Of a DNA stretch of 10,997 bases, positions 6,501-10,997 are shown in pieces. Position numbers and translations under genes: made by a program. A model generated the notes under the pieces. The model had not been told where the DNA came from. It was given only the letters and a program-made list of their open reading frames with translations, and did not search any database. Position 1 is the stretch's first letter; every line of letters starts with the position of its first letter. Source of the DNA: an uncultured Burkholderiales bacterium. GTDB taxonomy: Bacteria > Pseudomonadota > Gammaproteobacteria > Burkholderiales > Burkholderiaceae_E. The stretch spans positions 1 through 10,997 of the forward strand of contig CAIUGQ010000016.1 of the NCBI GenBank assembly GCA_903898725.1. The letters are read 5' to 3'.

Positions 6501-7424
6501 ATGAAGATCGCACTGCTCGACGACTACGCCGACCTCGTCCGGACATTGGACTGCTTCTCGAAGCTCGCCGGGCACGACGTGCTGGTGCTCAACGAGACCC
6601 TCGACGAGGAGGCGCTCGCCGCCCGCCTCGCCGACCGCGAGGCGCTGGTCCTGATCCGGGAACGCACCCCGATCCCGCGCTCGCTGATCGAGCGCCTGCC
6701 GAACCTGCGGATCATCAGCCAGACCGGACGGGCCGGCACCCATGTCGACGTCACGGCCTGCGAGGCGCACGGCATCCGGCTGGTGGCAGGCACCGGCTCG
6801 CCGTACGCGCCGGCCGAACTGACCTTCGCGCTGATCCTCGACTGCATGCGGCAGGTCACGGTCGAGCACCGGGCGCTTCGCGCCGGCCACTGGCAGACCG
6901 CGCTCGGCACGACGCTGCGCGGCCGCACGCTGGGCATCCTCGGCTATGGCAGCATCGGTCGGCTGGTCGCCGGCTTCGGACGCGCCTTCGGGATGGCACC
7001 GCTCGCCTGGGGTCGCGAGGCCTCGGCGGCGCGCGCGGCGGCCGATGGCGTGCCGATGGCCGGCTCGATGCGCGAGCTCTTCGAGCGCAGCGACGTGCTC
7101 ACCGTGCACCTGCGGCTCGGCTCCGACACCCGCGGGCTGATCGGCGCGGCCGAGTTCGCGTCGATGAAGCCGGGCGCGGTCTTCGTGAACACCTCGCGTG
7201 CCGGACTGGTCGTGCCGGGCGCGCTGCTCGCGGGGCTCGATGCCCGCCGTCCGGAGCGCGCCGCGCTCGACGTGTTCGAGCACGAGCCCACGCTCGACGA
7301 TCCGCTCGTGCTGCACCCGCGCGTGCTCGCGACCCCGCATCTCGGCTACGTCGAGCGCGACAGCTACGAGGCCTACTTCGGGCAGGCGTTCGACAATCTG
7401 CTGGCGGCGGCCGCCGCGGACTGA
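6501..7424 (+). CDS. D-2-hydroxyacid dehydrogenase (NAD-dependent)
   Basis: This 307-residue cytoplasmic oxidoreductase interconverts a 2-hydroxyacid and a 2-oxoacid. It shows the split catalytic domain around a central Rossmann domain: nucleotide motif GYGSIG (148-153), then HLRLGSDTRGLI (203-214), NTSRAGLV (230-237) with catalytic Arg233, ALDVFEHEP (255-263) with Glu262, and TPHLGY (278-283) with the general acid/base His280. All three catalytic residues are intact. In the usual motif NTxRGxLV the residue after Arg is Gly; here it is Ala234. The early ISQTGRAGTHVD (72-83) matches substrate-loop positions of the phosphoglycerate-dehydrogenase-like branch, but the protein lacks a SerA ACT domain and is too short for it. 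The substrate is unknown. The ATG at 6501 has no Shine-Dalgarno and probably begins a leaderless mRNA. Confidence 0.94.
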   Translation: MKIALLDDYADLVRTLDCFSKLAGHDVLVLNETLDEEALAARLADREALVLIRERTPIPRSLIERLPNLRIISQTGRAGTHVDVTACEAHGIRLVAGTGSPYAPAELTFALILDCMRQVTVEHRALRAGHWQTALGTTLRGRTLGILGYGSIGRLVAGFGRAFGMAPLAWGREASAARAAADGVPMAGSMRELFERSDVLTVHLRLGSDTRGLIGAAEFASMKPGAVFVNTSRAGLVVPGALLAGLDARRPERAALDVFEHEPTLDDPLVLHPRVLATPHLGYVERDSYEAYFGQAFDNLLAAAAAD

Positions 7425-7445
7425 GGGCGTCGCGCCGGCCGCCCT
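7424..7445. terminator. Hairpin in the gap between convergent genes
   Basis: AGGGCG (7424-7429) pairs with CGCCCT (7440-7445), with further G/C pairing possible in the 10-nt loop. It occupies the 30-bp gap between the converging dehydrogenase and EamA genes, where a bidirectional terminator is expected. There is no T run in either direction, so efficiency is doubtful. Confidence 0.35.
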
Positions 7446-7454
7446 GCGAACCCC

Positions 7455-8384
7455 TCAGCGTTTCCCGCTCATCAGGATCGCCACCGCCACGAGGATCACC
7501 GGCAGCGCGACCAGCGTCTGCGGCGCGATCGACTCTCCGCCCAGCCAGGCGCCCACGCACAGGGCCACGGCCGGGTTCACGTACGCGTAGCTGCCGGCGA
7601 GCGCGGGCCGCACGCGCGCCATCAGGAACATGTAGGCGGAGAACGCGACCAGCGATCCCGCGACCACCAGGTACAGCCAGGCCGCGAGCGCCTGCGGGCG
7701 GGCCTCCCAGGGCGGTGTCCACGGCTCGCCGAGCGCTGCGCTGATCGCCAGCAGCACGACCCCGCCGCCGAGCATCTCGGCGGCGAAGCCCATCGGTCCC
7801 TTCGGCACGTCGAGCTTCGTCGACAGCACCGAACCGAGCGACCAGCACAGGGTCGCGCCAACGATCGCCGCGAGCCCTGCGGGGCTCGCCCGGAACTCGG
7901 CGCCACCCGCCAGCACCAGCACGCCCGCCGTGCCCAGCGCGATGCCCAGCCAGTCGCGCCGCCCGGGCCAGCGGCCGAACAGCCCGCCCCACAGCGACAG
8001 CCACACCGGCATCACCGCGATCAGCACCGTGGTCGCGCCCGACGAGATCCACTGCTGGCCGGTCGCCACCAGCCCCATGCCGCCGCCGAGCATCAGCGCG
8101 CCGACCGTCGACGCGTCGCGCCACTGGCGCGCACTCGGCCACGCCGTGCCCCGGATCGCGAGCCAGGCGAAGAGCAGGCCGCCGGCGAGCAGGAAGCGGC
8201 TGGCCATCTGCCAGAACGGCGCGAAGCTCTCCAGCGCGAAGCGGATCGCGAGGTAGGTGGTGCCCCAGACCAGGTAGACGGTGGCGAGCGCGAGCGCCAC
8301 CCGCGGGCCGAGGGGCACGGGCGATGCGGGCTCCGGCACGGCTGCGACGGTGGTCGGCGGGACGGATCCGGGGGACGAGGCCAT
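7455..8384 (-). CDS. EamA/DMT-superfamily transporter, YedA/RhaT-like
   Basis: This 309-residue inner-membrane protein has ten predicted helices and two EamA domains. Characteristic stretches are VYLVWGTTYLAIRFALE (36-52) in helix 1, TGQQWISSGATTVLIAVMPV (108-127), and SYAYVNPAVALCVGAWLGGE (265-284) in the second repeat; the last is typical of the YedA branch. Family members are mostly exporters of amino acids or other small metabolites; the substrate here is unknown. Three in-frame ATGs compete: 8444, 8411 and 8384. I chose 8384 because GGAG lies 7 nt before it; the earlier ones lack a proper Shine-Dalgarno and only lengthen a low-complexity Pro/Ala-rich tail. Even from 8384 the first 28 residues are a disordered Pro/Ser/Val tail before helix 1. 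The gene converges on the hydroxyacid dehydrogenase. Confidence 0.93.
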   Translation of the reverse strand: MASSPGSVPPTTVAAVPEPASPVPLGPRVALALATVYLVWGTTYLAIRFALESFAPFWQMASRFLLAGGLLFAWLAIRGTAWPSARQWRDASTVGALMLGGGMGLVATGQQWISSGATTVLIAVMPVWLSLWGGLFGRWPGRRDWLGIALGTAGVLVLAGGAEFRASPAGLAAIVGATLCWSLGSVLSTKLDVPKGPMGFAAEMLGGGVVLLAISAALGEPWTPPWEARPQALAAWLYLVVAGSLVAFSAYMFLMARVRPALAGSYAYVNPAVALCVGAWLGGESIAPQTLVALPVILVAVAILMSGKR

Positions 8385-8416
8385 CTGCGGGCTCCAGGGG
8401 CGAGGGCTCATCCTAG

Positions 8417-8557
8417 CCAGCGTCCGGGCGGCCGGGTAGCGCAAATCAAAGCCAGATCGGGCAGCTCAGCCAGCACGGGGCGTCGAACACCTCGATCGTG
8501 CTCGGCACGCCGATTCCCTTGCGCAGCCCGCTGCTGCCGGGCGTGCCGGCAGCCTGA
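8417..8557. other. Coding-like segment of unclear strand (micro-ORF or gene remnant)
   Basis: Nearly every third base is G or C from about 8453 to 8554, as in real genes here, but no normal ORF fits. Read on +, an open frame from the TAG at 8414 to a TGA at 8555 has no start codon; its middle, ANQSQIGQLSQHGASNTSIV, loosely resembles a curlin repeat (Q-x-G-x2-N). Read on minus, a 20-residue ORF runs from GTG 8508 to TGA 8446, with AAGGGA six bases before the GTG and a C-terminus DAPCWLSCPIWL. That micro-ORF would end 61 nt before the EamA start. The two readings share the same wobble positions, so composition cannot choose between them. It could be a leader peptide, a decayed gene end, or chance. 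Confidence 0.22.
8533..8553. repeat. Perfect 8-bp stem with 5-nt loop
   Basis: GCTGCCGG (8533-8540) and CCGGCAGC (8546-8553) are perfect complements around GCGTG. The stem lies in the gap between the divergent EamA and DUF3617 genes, just before a + strand TGA at 8555. It is stable enough to form a terminator-like or attenuator-like structure but is not followed by T residues. Confidence 0.45.
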
Positions 8558-8579
8558 GCCGGGCCGCAGTGTGCTGCGC

Positions 8580-8614
8580 TACAGTGTCGACACCTTCGCA
8601 GATCCCCGGAGTCG
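8580..8614 (+). promoter_or_regulatory. Possible promoter/operator and RBS of the DUF3617 gene
   Basis: TACAGT (8580-8585) is a four-of-six match to a -10 box; no credible -35 is found 17 bp upstream. Immediately downstream is the perfect palindrome GTGTCGACAC (8584-8593), and CAGTGT occurs twice, at 8567 and 8582, 15 bp apart. This is a plausible repressor site, but only by symmetry. GGAG at 8608-8611, five bases before the ATG, sets the gene start. Confidence 0.3.
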
Positions 8615-8616
8615 CC

Positions 8617-9198
8617 ATGGGTGCCCGTTCCGCCGTGTTCCAGTCCTCCGGGCACGCTGCCCGTCGGCGCCTCGCGCCGACCCGCCTCCGGGCGCCGGTC
8701 CTGAGCCTGGCGCTGGCGCTGGCCGCCGGGGCCGTCGCCGCACAGGACCTGCCGGCCCGCAAGCCCGGCCTGTGGGAGATCACGATGCAGGTCACGAACT
8801 CGCCGTCGCAGACGGTGCGTCACTGCCTCGACGAGAAGACCGACCAGCAGATGCAGCGCTTCGGCCAGGGCATGAGCCAGCAGCAGTGCACGAAGAACAC
8901 CTTGCAGCGCGACGGGGACCGGTATGTCGGCGAGTCGGAGTGCAAGCTCGGACCCACCGTGGCGACCAGCCGCAGCGTCTTCGGCGGCGATTTCGAGAAG
9001 GCCTACCGGGGCGAGGTCGAGACCCGCTATGCGCCGCCGATGGCGGGCATCTCCCAGAGCAAGGTCACGATGTCCGCGAAGTGGGCCGGTGCCTGCCCTG
9101 CCGGCTGGAAGCCCGGCGACATGGAAATGCCCGGCATGGGCCGGGTCAACGTCAACGAGCTGATGTCGTCGGGGCCGCCGAAGGCGCCGAAGAAGTGA
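8617..9198 (+). CDS. DUF3617 family periplasmic protein
   Basis: This 193-residue exported protein has an extended N-region (1-26, rich in Arg), a hydrophobic core (27-42) and a likely cleavage near VAA/QDLP, residues 42-43. The mature part opens with ARKPGLWEITMQV (47-59), the hallmark of DUF3617, a proteobacterial family of unknown function with a compact beta-rich fold. Four cysteines, 70, 91, 109 and 160, sit at positions where the family usually has disulfide partners, and WAGACPAGW (156-164) near the C-terminus is also typical. The end is Lys/Pro rich. The GTG at 8569 in frame would add 16 residues before the long N-region; the ATG at 8617 with GGAG is much better. The 3' end overlaps the converging 138-residue gene by 47 bp. 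Confidence 0.85.
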   Translation: MGARSAVFQSSGHAARRRLAPTRLRAPVLSLALALAAGAVAAQDLPARKPGLWEITMQVTNSPSQTVRHCLDEKTDQQMQRFGQGMSQQQCTKNTLQRDGDRYVGESECKLGPTVATSRSVFGGDFEKAYRGEVETRYAPPMAGISQSKVTMSAKWAGACPAGWKPGDMEMPGMGRVNVNELMSSGPPKAPKK

Positions 9199-9568
9199 GG
9201 GCGCGAAGCCGCTCGACGACGTCGGCGACCCGCTGCCCCGCGCGCATTCCGGCGCGCATCGCCGAGTCGTTGACGCGGCTGATCTGACCGCTGTCGAGTC
9301 CGTCGGCGGCGTCGCCGATGCGCGCCGACTCGTGCGAGTAGGCGGCGGCGATCACCCCGACCTGCTCGAGCATCGCCAGCCCCACGATGCCCGCCTGGTC
9401 CTTGCCGATGCCCGCGTCGTTGAAGAACACCGCGTAGGGCCGGGTCGGCAGCGCCAGCACGTAGCGCGCCGCGGAGACGCCGCCATGCGAGCCGCACACG
9501 ACGACTGCGCCGGCCATCGCGGGTTCGGCCACGGCGATGGAGTCGACGACGAACAGCGCTCGCGGCAT
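9152..9568 (-). CDS. Uncharacterised 138-residue protein with GSHGG motif
   Basis: I do not recognise a named family. The protein is small, soluble and without signal peptide or membrane helix. Its body looks conserved and folded: VVVCGSHGGVSAARYVL (22-38), AVFFNDAGIGKDQAGIVGL (46-64), YSHESARIGDAADG (77-90), and ISRVND (96-101). Such His/Ser/Asp/Lys-rich Gly loops after hydrophobic strands suggest an alpha/beta protein with a ligand or catalytic pocket; I can only infer that. The last 15 residues are Ala/Ser/Pro/Thr rich and lie in the part that overlaps the DUF3617 gene on the other strand. The start is well supported: GGAGG lies 6 bases before the ATG at 9568. The gene is divergent from an alpha/beta hydrolase gene, with a 62-bp shared upstream region. 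Confidence 0.8.
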   Translation of the reverse strand: MPRALFVVDSIAVAEPAMAGAVVVCGSHGGVSAARYVLALPTRPYAVFFNDAGIGKDQAGIVGLAMLEQVGVIAAAYSHESARIGDAADGLDSGQISRVNDSAMRAGMRAGQRVADVVERLRALTSSAPSAAPTTSAR

Positions 9569-9630
9569 CGCACCCTCCAGACGGTACGATGTAGTCTAGC
9601 GCCGCCGCGTCCGACCTGTTGAAATTTTCC
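9569..9630. promoter_or_regulatory. Divergent upstream region of the GSHGG gene and the hydrolase gene
   Basis: This 62-bp gap must hold the promoters of both divergent genes. It contains two unusually AT-rich patches for this genome: TACGATGTAGTCTAG (9585-9599) and TTGAAATTTTCC (9619-9630). On the minus strand TAGACT, and on the plus strand TACGAT, are weak -10 candidates. The plus gene has no Shine-Dalgarno before its ATG. I cannot assign start points. Confidence 0.4.
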
Positions 9631-10569
9631 ATGAGCTCCCTTCTGCTGCGCACCGCCGACGGCATCGATCTCGCCGGCCTGACGCTCCTGCCCGCCGGCC
9701 CCCCGAAAGCGGCCGTCGCGATGGTCCATGGTTTCGGCGAGCATGCGGGGCGCTATGCAGGCCTGCACCGGGCGCTGGTCGCGGCGGGCTGCGCGGTCGC
9801 GGCCGCCGACCTGCGCGGCTTCGGCCGCTCGCCGGGCGCCCGGGGCCACATCGAGCGCTGGGACGACTACCGGCACGATGCCGCGGCGATCGTCGCGCAG
9901 GCCGCGGCGCTCGCGCCCGACCGACCGGTGTTCCTGTTCGGGCACAGCATGGGCGGGCTGATCGTCCTCGACCATGCGCTGCACCGGCCGCAGGGACTGG
10001 CCGGCGTGATCGCGAGCGGCCCGGCGCTGAAGCAGGCCGGTCCGCGCCGACCGCTGCTCGAACTCGCCGCCCGCATGCTGTCGCGCGTGGCGCCGCGCCT
10101 GGGCACCGAGCTCGGCCTCGACCCGGCAGGCATCTCCTCGGTGCCCGCCGAGGTCGAGGCCTACCTGTCGGACCCGCTGGTGCATGGACGCGCCACGATG
10201 CGCTGGGGCGCCGAGATCCTGCGGACCATGGCCGACACGCTGGCGCGGGCCGGCGAGTTCCCGCGGCCGCTGCTGCTGCTGCACGGCGCCGACGATCCGA
10301 TCAACGCGCCCGCAGGCAGTCGCGCGTTCTTCGACGGCTGCGGCCATCCGGACCGTGCGCTGCGGCTCTATCCGGGCTGCCGCCACGAGGTGCACCACGA
10401 CATCGAGCGCAAGCGCCTCGAGCGTGACCTGACCCGCTGGATCGCCGAGCGCTCCCAGCGGGCCTCGGTGCCCGAGCCGGTGCGCCGGCGTGTGCCGCCC
10501 GGCGCGGCCCCGGGCCCCGCCGGGCAGGACGATCCCGAGTCGGCCTCGCCCGCGGGCGCGGCCTCGTGA
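9631..10569 (+). CDS. Alpha/beta hydrolase, monoacylglycerol lipase / lysophospholipase-like
   Basis: This 312-residue serine hydrolase is of the Hydrolase_4 (serine aminopeptidase S33) type. The oxyanion motif HGFGEHAGRYAGL (33-45), ADLRGFGRSPGARGH (59-73), and nucleophile elbow GHSMGG (104-109) with Ser106 match monoacylglycerol lipases. The acid is Asp222 in LHGADDPI (217-224), and the base is His252 in RHEVHHD (251-257), so the triad is complete. It probably cleaves a lipid ester bond in the cytoplasm; the substrate is not defined. Residues 275-312 form a Pro/Ala/Arg-rich tail beyond the folded domain. An in-frame TTG at 9619 would add four residues, but the ATG at 9631 matches the family start better. 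Its stop overlaps the next gene's GTG by 4 nt, which indicates translational coupling. Confidence 0.93.
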   Translation: MSSLLLRTADGIDLAGLTLLPAGPPKAAVAMVHGFGEHAGRYAGLHRALVAAGCAVAAADLRGFGRSPGARGHIERWDDYRHDAAAIVAQAAALAPDRPVFLFGHSMGGLIVLDHALHRPQGLAGVIASGPALKQAGPRRPLLELAARMLSRVAPRLGTELGLDPAGISSVPAEVEAYLSDPLVHGRATMRWGAEILRTMADTLARAGEFPRPLLLLHGADDPINAPAGSRAFFDGCGHPDRALRLYPGCRHEVHHDIERKRLERDLTRWIAERSQRASVPEPVRRRVPPGAAPGPAGQDDPESASPAGAAS

Positions 10570-10937
10570 ACCGGCGCTGGGCGGCACTCGGCTCGGCCTC
10601 GGCGTTCGTCTCGGTGGCAGCCGGTGCGTTCGGCGCGCATGCGCTGAAGCTGCGGCTCGGCCCCGACGCGCTCGCCGTCTGGGAGACCGCCGCGCGCTAC
10701 CAGATGGTCCATGCGCTCGCGCTGTTCGCGGTCGCGCAGGCCGCGGTCTCGTGGCGCTCGCCGGCCGTGCGTTCGGCCGGCTGGCTGTTCGTCGCCGGCA
10801 CGCTGCTGTTCAGTGGCAGCCTGTACGCGCTCGCGCTGTCGGGCGTGCGTGGCCTCGGCGCGGTCACGCCGCTGGGCGGTGTCGCCTTCCTCGCCGGCTG
10901 GGCCTGCCTCGCCTGGGCGGCGGTGCGCGGGCGCTGA
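10566..10937 (+). CDS. DUF423 family small membrane protein (YgdD-like)
   Basis: This 123-residue protein has four hydrophobic segments, roughly residues 6-26, 47-62, 69-90 and 97-119. The opening ALGSASAFVSVAAGAFGAHALK (7-28), followed by WETAARYQMVHALALF (39-54) and later FSGSLYALALSG (82-93) and ITPLGG-like VTPLGGVAFLAGW (100-112), is the DUF423 signature. No function is established for the family. The start is GTG at 10566 in the 4-nt overlap GTGA with the hydrolase stop, so translation is probably coupled; there is no alternative ATG before the first helix. The pairing of a lipase with a small membrane protein may reflect shared membrane-related expression, but this is only context. Confidence 0.92.
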   Translation: MNRRWAALGSASAFVSVAAGAFGAHALKLRLGPDALAVWETAARYQMVHALALFAVAQAAVSWRSPAVRSAGWLFVAGTLLFSGSLYALALSGVRGLGAVTPLGGVAFLAGWACLAWAAVRGR

Positions 10938-10953
10938 TCGCGCATCCCTCGCC

Positions 10954-10971
10954 CCGGCGGTCGACCGCCGG
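10954..10971. terminator. Perfect 18-bp palindrome after the DUF423 gene
   Basis: CCGGCGG and CCGCCGG flank TCGA, 16 bp after the stop of the DUF423 gene. The 7-bp all-G/C stem could end the hydrolase-DUF423 transcript, although no T run follows. The remaining bases to the window end hold nothing I can assign. Confidence 0.4.
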
Positions 10972-10997
10972 TGGCCGCACAGCCGGCCGCTGCTAAG

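Noticed and set aside
6455..6502. Upstream ATG (6502) for the DUF1254/DUF1214 protein
   Set aside because: It would overlap the ATG of the divergent dehydrogenase and add a charged segment encoded by the inverted repeat; the family similarity begins after the ATG at 6457.
5048..7744. A very long open frame on the plus strand across three genes (about 900 codons), and a similar one on the minus strand at 5106-7340
   Set aside because: Both are Arg/Ala/Pro-rich translations without domain structure and lie antisense or out of frame to genes with clear family motifs. At this GC content stops are rare, so such shadows are expected.
8446..8823. A 125-codon minus-strand frame covering the DUF3617 5' end
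   Set aside because: Most of it is antisense to the DUF3617 signal peptide and N-terminal motif and is low complexity. Only its last 20 codons, outside DUF3617, look coding-like; they are reported separately.
9619..9631. TTG start four codons before the hydrolase ATG
   Set aside because: It has no ribosome-binding sequence, and the four extra residues are not expected in the family; the ATG at 9631 is simpler.
1..10997. Mobile element, prophage, CRISPR array, tRNA or riboswitch
   Set aside because: I saw no transposase or integrase motif, no regularly spaced repeats, no cloverleaf-like sequence with a CCA end, and no recognisable riboswitch core. The inverted repeats found are short, single and intergenic.

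Overview
The window looks like chromosomal DNA from a high-GC (about 70% by eye) Gram-negative proteobacterium. The most likely group is a betaproteobacterium of the Burkholderiales. This rests on the very strong G/C bias at third codon positions, Sec signal peptides on periplasmic proteins, a complete DctPQM TRAP transporter, and small proteobacterial families (DUF3617, DUF423). The taxonomic guess is inference from style, not from a marker gene. I see no tRNA, rRNA, CRISPR array, transposase or phage gene. Base and codon use are uniform, so nothing points to recent transfer.

Left part (1-4178, + strand). The window opens inside a glutamine-synthetase-family gene whose 5' end is outside. It is followed by a 106-residue putidaredoxin-type [2Fe-2S] ferredoxin. 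The ligase keeps ATP and glutamate-pocket residues but has Leu where canonical enzymes carry the catalytic flap Glu, so it is more likely a gamma-glutamyl-amide ligase than an assimilatory enzyme. GS-like ligase plus P450-type ferredoxin suggests the end of an amine-oxidation operon whose monooxygenase lies to the left. A 141-bp gap then leads to dctP-dctQ-dctM, a TRAP carboxylate importer: secreted binding protein, small membrane subunit and large membrane subunit. GC-rich alternative hairpins sit between dctP and dctQ.

Middle (4197-7424). A TSUP (TauE/SafE-type) permease converges on dctM. Next comes a DUF1254/DUF1214 protein on the same minus strand. Divergent from it is a D-2-hydroxyacid dehydrogenase with an intact NAD motif and catalytic triad. 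The two divergent start codons are only 43 bp apart. A 34-bp inverted repeat almost fills the gap and carries a TATCAT box facing each gene, which suggests paired leaderless promoters.

Right part (7455-10997). An EamA/DMT exporter on the minus strand converges on the dehydrogenase across a small hairpin. Upstream of it is a 230-bp region with strong hidden coding periodicity, a perfect hairpin and no convincing gene. Then follow a secreted DUF3617 protein, an overlapping convergent 138-residue protein of unknown function with a GSHGG motif, and a divergent pair of genes coupled by a 4-nt overlap: a monoacylglycerol-lipase-like alpha/beta hydrolase and a DUF423 membrane protein. A perfect 18-bp palindrome after DUF423 may end that transcript.

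Most of the window is ordinary metabolic and transport content. I do not see a complete novel system. The points most worth a second look are the truncated amine-oxidation module at the left edge, the symmetric leaderless divergent promoter, the cryptic coding-like segment before DUF3617, and the unknown GSHGG protein.
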